From: Agromyces cerinus subsp. cerinus
GTDB taxonomy: Bacteria; Actinomycetota; Actinomycetes; Actinomycetales; Microbacteriaceae
DNA length: 64,000 bases
Reading direction: 5' to 3'
Assembly (NCBI RefSeq): GCF_900142065.1
Contig: NZ_FSRJ01000002.1
Span: 248,001-312,000, forward strand
Shown: in pieces, positions 16,169 through 23,079 of the stretch
Layout of the letters: every line of letters starts with the position of its first letter
How positions within the stretch are numbered: position 1 is the first letter of the stretch
Notes under the pieces: generated by a model
Database searches by the model: none
Told to the model about the DNA's origin: nothing
Seen by the model: the letters and a program-made list of their open reading frames with translations, nothing else
Position numbers and translations under genes: made by a program

Positions 16169-16876
16169 ATGAACACCCAGACGACCGCAGCCACCGCCGG
16201 CGCGGGCGACCGCACCACTCACCTCCGCGCCATCGTGCTCGCCGCCACGGCGCTCACCTTCGCCGCAGGCATCACCCTGGCCGGCGCCTCGCCCGCCTTC
16301 GCGCACGACGAGCTCGTGGGCTCGAGCCCCGAGCCCGGCCAGGTCTTCGACGTCGCCCCGACCGAGGTCGCGCTCGACTTCTCGGACGACATCATCGAGG
16401 TCGGCACGGCGGTCGTCGTGGTCGACCACCACGGCGGCGACGTCGAAGTGGGCGACCCCGTGATCGCGGGCGCGCACGTCACGGCCGCACTTCCGGCAGA
16501 CCTCGAGGGCGACTACCAGGTGCGCTGGCGCGCCGTCTCGAGCGACGGGCACCCGATCGAGGGCACGATCGACTTCGGAGTCGGCGCCGACGCCACCGGC
16601 ACCTGGACCGAGGAGCCGGCCCACGACGACGCGGCGACCGAAGAGGATGCCGCTGACGGCGACCACGCCGAGGGCGACCACGAATCGGCGGACGAGTCTG
16701 CGCAGAGCGGCCCCGACGGATGGGCCGTCGCCGGCTTCATCGTCGGCGGACTGGGCATCCTCGCGCTCATCGCCGCGGTCATCGTGAACGCGAAGCGCAA
16801 GAGCGCGGGCCCCGGCGCGGGTCCGGGCGACGGCTCGGGCAGCGACACGTCCGGCACGTCCGGCGACGACGCCTGA
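16169..16876 (+). CDS. copC: CopC-domain copper-binding protein, membrane-tethered
   Basis: A 235-residue exported copper protein. The signal peptide (residues 1-47) ends AFA, giving a mature N-terminus HDELVGSSPEPGQ; the N-terminal His is a CopC copper ligand. DVAPTEVALDFSDDI and RWRAVSSDGHPIEGTIDFGV complete the immunoglobulin-like domain. An Asp/Glu/His-rich linker (DGDHAEGDHESADES) leads to one membrane span near residue 185 and a Gly-rich cytoplasmic tail. The ATG follows GAGGAGAG. The PCuAC gene begins 19 bp downstream, so the two are cotranscribed. Confidence 0.92.
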   Translation: MNTQTTAATAGAGDRTTHLRAIVLAATALTFAAGITLAGASPAFAHDELVGSSPEPGQVFDVAPTEVALDFSDDIIEVGTAVVVVDHHGGDVEVGDPVIAGAHVTAALPADLEGDYQVRWRAVSSDGHPIEGTIDFGVGADATGTWTEEPAHDDAATEEDAADGDHAEGDHESADESAQSGPDGWAVAGFIVGGLGILALIAAVIVNAKRKSAGPGAGPGDGSGSDTSGTSGDDA

Positions 16877-16895
16877 GCCCGGGGGAGCAGAACAC

Positions 16896-17423
16896 ATGCG
16901 TTCCATTGCGATGACCCCTGCCCTCGGCGCCGCGCTCGCGGCCGTGCTCGCCCTCGCCGGGTGCGCCGGCGGCGGCCAGCCCGCAGAGACCCCCGCCGCG
17001 TCGGTCCAGGCCGAGGCCGCGGCATCCGTCACCGTCACCGATGCCTGGGTGAAGGCCGGCGACGACGGCATGACCGCGCTCTTCGGCATGCTCGACAACG
17101 GCGGAGCCGCCTCGATCACGCTCTCGGGCGCCGAGACCGACGCAGCCGAGACGGCCGAGCTGCACGAGACCGTCGAGACCGACGGCGCCATGACGATGCG
17201 CGAGAAGGAGGGCGGCTTCGAGATCGCCGCGGGCGGGCACCTCATGCTCGAGCCCGGCGCGAACCACGTCATGCTCATGGGCCTGACCGGCCCGCTGCAG
17301 GCCGGTGACGAGGTCACCGTCACGCTCTCGTTCTCCGACGGCTCCACGCTCGACGTGGTCGCGCCGGTGAAGGACTACCAGGGCGCGAACGAACAGTACG
17401 ACGAAGGTCACGAGGCGCACTGA
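16896..17423 (+). CDS. PCuAC-family copper chaperone lipoprotein
   Basis: A 175-residue lipoprotein (lipobox LALAGC) with the PCu(A)C/DUF461 fold. The Cu(I) ligand pattern is present: ELHETVETDGAMTMRE supplies His and Met, and ANHVMLMGL supplies the HxM pair about 35 residues later. Such chaperones pass copper to secreted enzymes or to the CuA site of cytochrome oxidase. Its position between CopC and a DyP peroxidase matches the copper-trafficking genes known in Streptomyces lividans, where a PCuAC relative (ECuC) works with Sco, CopC and DtpA. No Sco gene is visible here. Its stop overlaps the DyP start (TGATG). Confidence 0.92.
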   Translation: MRSIAMTPALGAALAAVLALAGCAGGGQPAETPAASVQAEAAASVTVTDAWVKAGDDGMTALFGMLDNGGAASITLSGAETDAAETAELHETVETDGAMTMREKEGGFEIAAGGHLMLEPGANHVMLMGLTGPLQAGDEVTVTLSFSDGSTLDVVAPVKDYQGANEQYDEGHEAH

Positions 17424-18670
17424 TGACCGGCGAACCCGGCGGCTCCGGGTTCTCGCGGCGGCATCTCCTGTTCGGAGGTGCCGCCGCGGCCGGAGCCGGT
17501 GCTGCGGTCGCGCTCGGTGCGTCGGCCGCGATCCGGGCGGGCGTCGACGCGGCCGGCGGGTCTGCAGCCGACGGGACCGGCGCTGCCGTCTCGGCGACCG
17601 CCGTCGGCGAGGCGATCTTGCCGTTCCACGGCGTGCACCAGGCCGGCATCGAGACGCCGCCGCAGTCGCACGCGGTCTTCATCGCGCTCGACCTGCTGCC
17701 CGAGGTCGATGCCGCGGCGCTGCGTCGCATGCTGCGGGTGCTGAGCGACGACGTCGCTCGCGTGACGCAGGGGCGGGCGCCCCTCGCCGACACGGAGCCC
17801 GAGCTCGCCGAGGTGCCGGCGCGGCTGACCGTGACGTTCGGCTTCGGCCCCGGGCTCGTCGCCCGAGCCGGTGCCGAGGCTCCGAGCTGGTTGCGTCCGC
17901 TGCCGCCGTTCGGCATCGACCGACTCGACCCGCGATGGAACGACGGCGACCTGCTCCTGCAGATCGGCGCCGACGACGCGGTCACGGTCTCGCACGCGGC
18001 ACGCATGCTGCTGAAGGATGCGCGCAGCTTCGCGACCGTCCGTTGGACGCAGCGCGGGTTCCGCCGCGCGGCGGGCTCGGAGCCCGACGGTCGCACGATG
18101 CGGAACCTCTTCGGCCAGCTCGACGGCACGGTCAACCCGAAGCCGGGCACGGCGGACTTCGACGAGCTCGTCTGGTCAGCAGGGGAGCCCGCGTGGATGG
18201 CCGGCGGCACCTCGATGGTGCTGCGGCGCATCGCGATGGACCTCGACGGGTGGGATCGGGTCGATCGACCCGGGCGCGAGGCATCCGTCGGGCGGAAGCT
18301 CGCCTCGGGCGCCCCGCTCACGGGGAAGCGCGAGCACGACGAGCCCGACTTCGAGGCACTGGGCCCGGTGGGCTTCCCGGTGATCCCCGACTTCTCGCAC
18401 CTGCGGCGATCGCGGAGCGACGTGCCGGGGGAGCGCATCTTCCGGCGCGGGTACAACTACGACGAGGCGCCGGCCGGGGCATCCGTCTCGGATGCGGGGC
18501 TGCTGTTCGCCTCGTTCCAGGCCGACGTCGACCGGCAGTTCGTGCCGATCCAGCGGCGGCTCGACGAGCTCGACCTGCTGAACGAGTGGACGACCCCGGT
18601 CGGGTCGGCGGTGTTCGCGATTCCGCCGGGCTGCGCCGAGGGAGGCTACATCGGCGACACGCTCGTGTGA
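17423..18670 (+). CDS. Tat-exported DyP-type peroxidase (EfeB/DtpA-like)
   Basis: A 415-residue haem peroxidase. The N-terminus FSRRHLLFGG followed by an Ala-rich stretch is a twin-arginine signal, so it is exported folded. The DyP hallmark GxxDG appears as NLFGQLDGTVNPKPGT near residue 230. FSHLRRSRSD near 330 probably supplies the haem-ligating His, and RRGYNYDE follows. Linkage to CopC and PCuAC suggests the DtpA type, which needs copper delivery and supports a copper radical oxidase in Streptomyces. EfeB-type iron release is the alternative, but no efeU or efeO is adjacent. Confidence 0.93.
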   Translation: MTGEPGGSGFSRRHLLFGGAAAAGAGAAVALGASAAIRAGVDAAGGSAADGTGAAVSATAVGEAILPFHGVHQAGIETPPQSHAVFIALDLLPEVDAAALRRMLRVLSDDVARVTQGRAPLADTEPELAEVPARLTVTFGFGPGLVARAGAEAPSWLRPLPPFGIDRLDPRWNDGDLLLQIGADDAVTVSHAARMLLKDARSFATVRWTQRGFRRAAGSEPDGRTMRNLFGQLDGTVNPKPGTADFDELVWSAGEPAWMAGGTSMVLRRIAMDLDGWDRVDRPGREASVGRKLASGAPLTGKREHDEPDFEALGPVGFPVIPDFSHLRRSRSDVPGERIFRRGYNYDEAPAGASVSDAGLLFASFQADVDRQFVPIQRRLDELDLLNEWTTPVGSAVFAIPPGCAEGGYIGDTLV

Positions 18671-18688
18671 GCCTGCTCGCTCGTCTCG

Positions 18689-19204
18689 CTAGGGGCGAGG
18701 AGGCGGTGCGAGGTCGACGACCCAGTCGTTCGTGTGCAGCACGAGACCGGGTCTCACCTCGAACGCCTCCTCGCCGAGCAGGCGGAAGCCCGCCTTGCGG
18801 CAGACGGCGTTCGACGGCGGGTTGTCGACCCGCGGGTAGGCATGCACCGGCAGCACCTCGCCGGCGGCTCGCGCGGCGTCGAGCATCGCGATGACCGCGG
18901 CGGGGGCGATGCTCTGGCCGCGGTACTCGGCCTCGACCGACCAGCCCGCCTCGAGGGCGGGCTCGCCGTGCCAGTCGTGCTGCCAGTACCCGACGATGCC
19001 GACGCCCTCGGGATGCCCCGGGACCACGATGCGGAACTGGTGCGCCGTGCCCTCGCGCTGCAGGCGGAGGTAGCGCTCGTGCCGAGCGAGCACCTGCTCG
19101 TCGTTCTCGGGGCCGCCGAGCTGGTCCATGAGCTCGTGCGTGTTCGCGCGGTGCAGCAGCGCGAGGTCGTCGTTCGACCACGGACGCAGCTCGATATCGG
19201 GCAT
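18689..19204 (-). CDS. GNAT-family acetyltransferase (RimJ/RimL type)
   Basis: A 171-residue acetyl-CoA-dependent N-acetyltransferase. The stretch GIVGYWQHDW, the acetyl-CoA loop region AEYRGQSIAPAAVIAML and the C-terminal VDNPPSNAVCRKAGFRLLGE are typical GNAT motifs D, A and B. The start MPDIELRPW is chosen because the open frame upstream is low-complexity Arg/Gly sequence produced by GC-rich repeats. The substrate is unknown. Confidence 0.9.
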   Translation of the reverse strand: MPDIELRPWSNDDLALLHRANTHELMDQLGGPENDEQVLARHERYLRLQREGTAHQFRIVVPGHPEGVGIVGYWQHDWHGEPALEAGWSVEAEYRGQSIAPAAVIAMLDAARAAGEVLPVHAYPRVDNPPSNAVCRKAGFRLLGEEAFEVRPGLVLHTNDWVVDLAPPPRP

Positions 19205-19340
19205 GCCCTCATCACACCACCGCCCGCCGACACCGCCGCCGCGCTCGCGCAGCCACCCGCCGGCACCGCCGCCGCCTCGCCGGCACCGCCGCCGCGCTCG
19301 CGCCACCCCGCGAGCTGCTCATACTGAGCGCCACGGCCCG

Positions 19341-19400
19341 TCGAGATGACGCGTGTTGTCGGATCCGCTCGGCGTATTCCGACAACACGCGTCATCTCGA
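19341..19400. repeat. Perfect 23-bp inverted repeat with 14-nt loop
   Basis: The left arm 19341-19363 (starting TCGAGATGACGCGTG) and the right arm 19378-19400 (ending CACGCGTCATCTCGA) are exact reverse complements, with loop TCCGCTCGGCGTAT. There is no T-tract on either strand, so it is not a classic terminator. The length and perfection suggest a mobile palindromic element or a protein-binding site. A second perfect 23-bp pair of different sequence lies 1.8 kb away. Confidence 0.9.
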
Positions 19401-19413
19401 GGCGCGAGGAGAC

Positions 19414-19483
19414 GGGGTGAGTGGTGAGTGGTGAGTGGTGAGTGGTGAGGGGTGAGTGGTGAGGGGCGAGGGGTGAGTGGTGC
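19414..19483. repeat. 7-bp tandem array, ten units of GTGGTGA/GGGGTGA
   Basis: Ten consecutive 7-mers: GGGGTGA, four GTGGTGA, GGGGTGA, GTGGTGA, GGGGCGA, GGGGTGA and GTGGTGC. The near-identical units without spacers suggest a slippage-prone minisatellite that could vary between strains. It is non-coding in this reading. Confidence 0.92.
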
Positions 19484-19508
19484 CAGGGGGGTGCGATGCG
19501 ATGCAGAA

Positions 19509-19536
19509 GGGCGGCGCCCCGGGGGAGGCGCCGCCC
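19509..19536 (-). terminator. Hairpin after the PadR gene
   Basis: GGGCGGCGCC and GGCGCCGCCC (10-bp perfect arms, 8-nt loop) lie 22 bp beyond the PadR stop codon. There is no U-run, as is common for high-GC actinobacterial terminators. Confidence 0.65.
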
Positions 19537-19557
19537 GGTTCAGGGGGGAGTTCGCGA

Positions 19558-20214
19558 CTAGTGGTCGCCGAGCGTGGCGAGCACGTCGGCACGCACCTGT
19601 GCGAGGCGCGCCCGCAGCAGGGTGACGGTCTCGGGCGTGACCCGTCCGCGGCTCGCCCGCGTGCGCAGGTCGGTGCGCAACTGCTGGCGGAACTCGCTCA
19701 GCACGAGGTCGGCCTCGTGCACCGCGCGGCTCGTCTCGGCTCGGGCGTCGCCGCCCCACGACGTCGATTCGCCGGCGCCACCGGCCGTGCTCGCGGCGGA
19801 TGCCGAGGTCTTCGTCGATGAGCGCTTGGCCTCGCGGGCAGCGCTCGCGAGTTCGGCGCGAAGCGAGCGCATCGCGTCGTTGACCTCGGCCCGCACGCCG
19901 TCGGCGAGACGGCGCACCGAGTCGGTGACCTCGTTCTCGATGCCGTCGAGCTCGTCGCGGCGAGATTCGAGTTCGGCGCGGCCGGCATCCGTGATCTCGT
20001 AGACGGTCTTGCGGCCGTCGGCGGACTTCGAGACGAGGCCTTCTTCCTCGAGCTTCGAGAGTCGCGGGTAGATCGTGCCGGCGCTCGGGCTGTAGGTGCC
20101 GCCGAAACGGTCGGAGAGCGCCTGGATCAGCTCGTATCCGTGTCGCGGCTGCTCGTCGAGCAGTGCGAGCAGATAGAGGCGCAGACTGCCGTGGGCGAAG
20201 ACGGGCGGGGTCAT
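19558..20214 (-). CDS. PadR-family transcriptional regulator
   Basis: A 218-residue regulator. The winged helix occupies residues 8-85: LRLYLLALLDEQPRHGYELI, TYSPSAGTIYPRLSKLEEEG, and DGRKTVYEITDAGRAELESR. A long, helical, charged C-terminal part follows, with low-complexity Ser/Thr/Ala near residue 150. Its start overlaps the DUF4097 stop by four bases (ATGA), so both are cotranscribed. Two 16-bp palindromes upstream of the operon are likely autoregulatory sites. PadR proteins usually repress and release DNA on binding small molecules; no ligand is evident. Confidence 0.92.
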   Translation of the reverse strand: MTPPVFAHGSLRLYLLALLDEQPRHGYELIQALSDRFGGTYSPSAGTIYPRLSKLEEEGLVSKSADGRKTVYEITDAGRAELESRRDELDGIENEVTDSVRRLADGVRAEVNDAMRSLRAELASAAREAKRSSTKTSASAASTAGGAGESTSWGGDARAETSRAVHEADLVLSEFRQQLRTDLRTRASRGRVTPETVTLLRARLAQVRADVLATLGDH

Positions 20215-21101
20215 GCGGATGCCTCGTCGCCGCTCGAGCCCGAACCGGTTGCGGTGTCGCCGTGGCTCGTGCCCGCGGCATCCGCTGTCGTGCTCGCCTT
20301 CTCGCGGCGCATGACCGAGATCGATCCCGAGACGCTGTTCGCGCCGAGGTCGAGCCACTTGCCCGAGAGCTCGCCGGTGACGCGCTCGAAGCCCTTGCCG
20401 AGCATGCCCCTGATGGTCGTGTCGTCGATGAGCACCGTGCCGCCGACCGTGTTGATGCGGTAGCGGGCGCCGGACCCGGGGGCGAAGCGCACCGTGAGGT
20501 CGCCCGCGACGGTGTTGGTGTCGATGCGGTCGGGTGTGCCGAACGCGTCGAGGATCATGTTGCCCGAGACCGTGTCGGCGTTGAACGAGCGGATGTCTCC
20601 AGTTGCGACGACCTCGCCCGACACCGAGTGCGCGGTGATGCGGCCGGTGTGGTTGCCGGCCGAGACCTCGCCGGAGACGGTCGAGAGCTCGACGTCGCCC
20701 TCGTGGTTGTCGAGCACGAGGTCGCCCGAGACCGTGCTGAGTTTCGCATCGGTCGTGAAGCCCGAGACGAGCGCGTCGCCCGAGACCATGCCGAGCTTCA
20801 TGACGACGTGCCGCGGCGCGAGGATGGACACCTCGGCCTTCGCATTGCCGGCCCAGCCCTTGAAGACGTCGATGAAGTTGTCCCACCGCAGTTGCGGGTG
20901 GTCGATCTCGAGGGAGTCGCCGTCGATCTCGATCTTCAGGTCTTTGCCGGTGACGTTGGAGACCTCGATGCGGGCGCCGGGCTCGTCGTGGGCGATCACG
21001 TCGACCTTGCCGCCGATGAGGCTGACCTTGAGCTTGCGAACCAGTTCGAGGTCGATGACCCGGGTCTCTCCGGGGTTGATGACCCACTTCTCGATGGACA
21101 T
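20211..21101 (-). CDS. DUF4097 beta-strand repeat protein
   Basis: A 296-residue protein built of short beta-helix-like repeats around VSGD/VSGE turns: LGMVSGDALVSG, AKLSTVSGDLVLDNH, VELSTVSGEVSAGN and AHSVSGEVVATGD, then more degenerate copies. This is the DUF4097 adhesin-like fold. There is no signal peptide or membrane span, so it is probably cytoplasmic or membrane-associated through a partner. DUF4097 proteins frequently pair with PadR regulators or with PspC-type envelope-stress factors, which fits this operon. The ATG follows AAGGAG. The C-terminus is Ser/Gly-rich. Confidence 0.85.
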   Translation of the reverse strand: MSIEKWVINPGETRVIDLELVRKLKVSLIGGKVDVIAHDEPGARIEVSNVTGKDLKIEIDGDSLEIDHPQLRWDNFIDVFKGWAGNAKAEVSILAPRHVVMKLGMVSGDALVSGFTTDAKLSTVSGDLVLDNHEGDVELSTVSGEVSAGNHTGRITAHSVSGEVVATGDIRSFNADTVSGNMILDAFGTPDRIDTNTVAGDLTVRFAPGSGARYRINTVGGTVLIDDTTIRGMLGKGFERVTGELSGKWLDLGANSVSGSISVMRREKASTTADAAGTSHGDTATGSGSSGDEASA

Positions 21102-21179
21102 GCGGTGCTCCTTCTGTCGCGGTTGCGTTCTGCGTGCGAGGTGCGGATGCCGCGGCATCCGCTGCCCTCGAAGCCTGTG

Positions 21180-21222
21180 ACGCGATATATCGCGTGTGTG
21201 ATGTGAACACGATATATCGCGT
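21180..21222. promoter_or_regulatory. Paired operators for the PadR/DUF4097 operon
   Basis: ACGCGATATATCGCGT at 21180-21195 is a perfect 16-bp palindrome. ACACGATATATCGCGT at 21207-21222 differs at one base, and the centres are 27 bp apart. These AT-rich islands in GC-rich DNA overlap the probable promoter of the leftward operon (start 21101). Because the operon encodes a PadR regulator, autoregulation is the simplest reading. Confidence 0.8.
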
Positions 21223-21243
21223 TTGCGCTCGACGCAAGTCGAC

Positions 21244-21323
21244 CATTCCGGCGGATATACGATCCGGCGCGCCGAGAGCGGCTCGATCGGCGCGGGGTGG
21301 CGGATCGTATATCCGCCGGAATG
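21244..21323. repeat. Perfect 23-bp inverted repeat with 34-nt loop
   Basis: The left arm 21244-21266 (CATTCCGGCGGATATACGAT then CCG) and the right arm 21301-21323 are exact reverse complements. Each arm also contains a smaller dyad, CGGAT-ATACG-ATCCG. It sits between the leftward PadR/DUF4097 operon and the rightward MerR gene, so it could insulate them or bind a protein at two sites. Confidence 0.9.
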
Positions 21324-21349
21324 ACGGGGTGAGCGGATACCTCGCGTGC

Positions 21350-21380
21350 TTGACATTGACGCAGCGTCAAGATCTACCGT
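21350..21380 (+). promoter_or_regulatory. MerR-type promoter with 19-bp spacer and internal dyad
   Basis: TTGACA (21350-21355), a spacer of exactly 19 bp, and TACCGT (21375-21380). The spacer begins with the palindrome TTGACGCAGCGTCAA (21356-21370). An over-long spacer carrying the operator is the classic layout of promoters twisted into activity by MerR-family proteins, and the next gene encodes one. Confidence 0.85.
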
Positions 21381-21426
21381 GGTCGTTGTGGGGCGAGGCG
21401 CCCCGATCACGAGAGAGGAGCACGCC

Positions 21427-22185
21427 GTGGACTGGTCGATCCAGGAGATCGCGAAGCTCGCCGGCACGACGAGCCGCACGTTGCGTCACTACGACGACAT
21501 CGGGCTGCTCGCCCCGACGCGCATCGGCTCGAACGGGTATCGCCACTACGACGACGCCGCGCTCGTGCGCCTGCAGCGCATCCTGCTGCTGCGGGAGCTC
21601 GGGCTCGGACTCCCCGCGATCGGCGAGGTGCTCGACCGTGAGGCGAGCGCCCCGCACGCCCTGCGCAGCCACCTCGAGTGGCTGCGCGGCGAGCAGCTAC
21701 GGCTGGCGCGGCAGATCGCGTCGGTCGAGCACACCATCGATGCATTGGAAGGAGGTGAACGACTCATGGCGGAGAACATGTTCGACGGCTTCGACCACAC
21801 CCGGTACAGGGAGGAGGTCGAGGAACGGTGGGGCACGGACGCGTACGCGAAGAGCGACGCGTGGTGGCGCTCGATGAGCGCCGACGAGAAGGCGGCCTGG
21901 CAGCAGCGGATGTCGCAGCTGGGCCGTGACTGGATCTCGGCGTTCGAGCGGGGCATCGACCCCGCGGGCGACGAGGGTCAGGCGCTCGCGCAACGGCAGT
22001 TCGACTGGCTGCGCGGCATTCCTGGCACGCCCGGCGGCGGCGGCGCGGGCCCGAGCAAGGAGTACTTCCTCGGCCTCGCCGAGATGTACGTGGCCGATGA
22101 GCGCTTCGGCGCGAACTACGGCGGCCGGGAGGGCGCCGAGTTCGTGCGCGACGCGATGATCGCATACGCGGAGCGCGAGCTCTAG
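21427..22185 (+). CDS. TipA-like MerR-family regulator with TipAS ligand domain
   Basis: A 252-residue activator. The N-terminal MerR winged helix begins WSIQEIAKLAGTTSRTLRHY (residues 3-22) and continues with DDIGLLAPTRIGSNGYRHYD. A coiled coil follows at about 80-110. The C-terminal TipAS-type helical domain carries NMFDGFDHTRYREEVEERWG and later YVADERFGANYGG, the fold that traps thiopeptide antibiotics in Streptomyces TipAL. The GTG start is preceded by GAGAGAGGAG. Its promoter carries its own dyad, so it should be autoactivated when ligand is bound. No resistance gene is attached, so the ligand is unknown. Confidence 0.92.
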   Translation: MDWSIQEIAKLAGTTSRTLRHYDDIGLLAPTRIGSNGYRHYDDAALVRLQRILLLRELGLGLPAIGEVLDREASAPHALRSHLEWLRGEQLRLARQIASVEHTIDALEGGERLMAENMFDGFDHTRYREEVEERWGTDAYAKSDAWWRSMSADEKAAWQQRMSQLGRDWISAFERGIDPAGDEGQALAQRQFDWLRGIPGTPGGGGAGPSKEYFLGLAEMYVADERFGANYGGREGAEFVRDAMIAYAEREL

Positions 22186-22223
22186 CTCGAGCGCTTCGTC
22201 GCCTTCGGCGCGGAGGTGCAGTG

Positions 22224-22251
22224 GCCCCCGAGGTGTCCCGACCTCGGGGGC
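22224..22251. terminator. Bidirectional hairpin between convergent genes
   Basis: GCCCCCGAGGT and ACCTCGGGGGC form a perfect 11-bp stem with a 6-nt loop, centred between the ends of the TipA-like gene and the YczE-like gene. Confidence 0.75.
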
Positions 22252-22270
22252 GACTGCCGTCTCGGCGCGG

Positions 22271-23017
22271 TCAGGCCGCGGGCTCGGCGGATGGCAGGGA
22301 CGCGGGTGCGGGCACGGACGCAGGCGCGTCGGACCTCGCGGGCGCCGCGGCATCCGCCGGCTCGACGTCCGGCTCGGTCGCCGGTGTGGTGGTGGCGGGG
22401 CGCTTGATCGCGAACATCGGGATGGTGATCCCGCACAGCGGGCCGACGAGCAGCGCGAACGCGACGGTGCCGATGCCGACGTTGCCGCCGAGCAGCCATC
22501 CGGCGGCGAGCACGACGAGTTCGATGCCGGTGCGCACGATCCAGATCTTCCAGCCCGTGACGCGGTGCAGGCCCGTCATGAGTCCGTCGCGCGGGCCGGG
22601 CCCGAAATGCGCGCCGATGTAGAGGCCCGTGGCGATGGCGAGCACGACGATGCCGGCCGGCAGCAGCAGCACGCGCACCCAGAGGTCGAGGCCCGGCGGG
22701 ATGAGCCAGAGGCCGAGATCGGCGGACGGCCCGACGAGCAGCGCGTTCATGATGGTGCCGAAGCCGAGCCGTTGTCGGAGCGGGATCCAGAGCAGCAGCA
22801 CGAACCCGCTGATGATGACGGTGATGAGCCCGAACTGCAGGCCGGTCTGCTTCGCGATGCCCTGGGTCAGCACGTCCCACGGGGCGACGCCGAGTTCGCC
22901 GCGCACGATGAGTGCGATGCCGATGCCGTAGAGGAGGAGGCCGACGAAGAGCTGGACGAAGCGGCGCACGAGCACGGGCGTCGAATCGGCGGTGGCGAAG
23001 CGGATGGAGCGGGGCAT
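22271..23017 (-). CDS. YczE/YitT-family membrane protein
   Basis: A 248-residue protein with about six membrane spans and the family motif RGELGVAPWDVLTQGIAKQT near residue 40, repeated later as GPGPRDGLMTGLHRVTGWKI. The C-terminal 40 residues are Pro/Ala-rich. Function is not established; YczE-like proteins are encoded beside MocR regulators in many bacteria, including Bacillus, and export or import of a small vitamin-like compound has been suggested. Here the gene diverges from a MocR gene across a 62-bp gap with dyad sites. The start MPRSIRF is preferred, with MQLDC at 23035 as an alternative. Confidence 0.88.
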   Translation of the reverse strand: MPRSIRFATADSTPVLVRRFVQLFVGLLLYGIGIALIVRGELGVAPWDVLTQGIAKQTGLQFGLITVIISGFVLLLWIPLRQRLGFGTIMNALLVGPSADLGLWLIPPGLDLWVRVLLLPAGIVVLAIATGLYIGAHFGPGPRDGLMTGLHRVTGWKIWIVRTGIELVVLAAGWLLGGNVGIGTVAFALLVGPLCGITIPMFAIKRPATTTPATEPDVEPADAAAPARSDAPASVPAPASLPSAEPAA

Positions 23018-23025
23018 TCTGCAAT

Positions 23026-23041
23026 CCAATTGCATGATTGG
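23026..23041. promoter_or_regulatory. Candidate MocR operator in the YczE/MocR gap
   Basis: CCAAT-TGCATG-ATTGG is an inverted repeat, and further GCAAT/CCAAT half-sites lie at 23021-23025 and 23057-23061. The divergent gap also holds the MocR gene's TAAAGT -10 (23067-23072), 7 nt before its ATG. MocR proteins commonly bind direct or inverted repeats here, so this is a plausible site. Confidence 0.6.
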
Positions 23042-23079
23042 CCTGTTCGCAAAGAGCCAATTCGTCTAAAGTGGCTCGA

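Larger units (their letters stand above)
19205..19557. other. Gene-free stretch of 353 bp holding three repeat structures
   Basis: No coding sequence is supported. It contains GC-rich direct repeats of CGCCGGCACCGCCGCCGC (about 19257-19295), a perfect 23-bp inverted repeat (19341-19400), a 7-bp tandem array (19414-19483) and a 10-bp hairpin (19509-19536). The GNAT gene promoter must lie at its left end. Confidence 0.75.

Noticed and set aside
18689..19306. 34-residue N-terminal extension of the GNAT protein
   Set aside because: It is Arg/Gly low-complexity sequence encoded by GC-rich direct repeats, while MPDIELRPW is a normal GNAT start.
19341..19400. The perfect inverted repeat as terminal repeats of an insertion sequence
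   Set aside because: The arms are only 14 bp apart and enclose no transposase.
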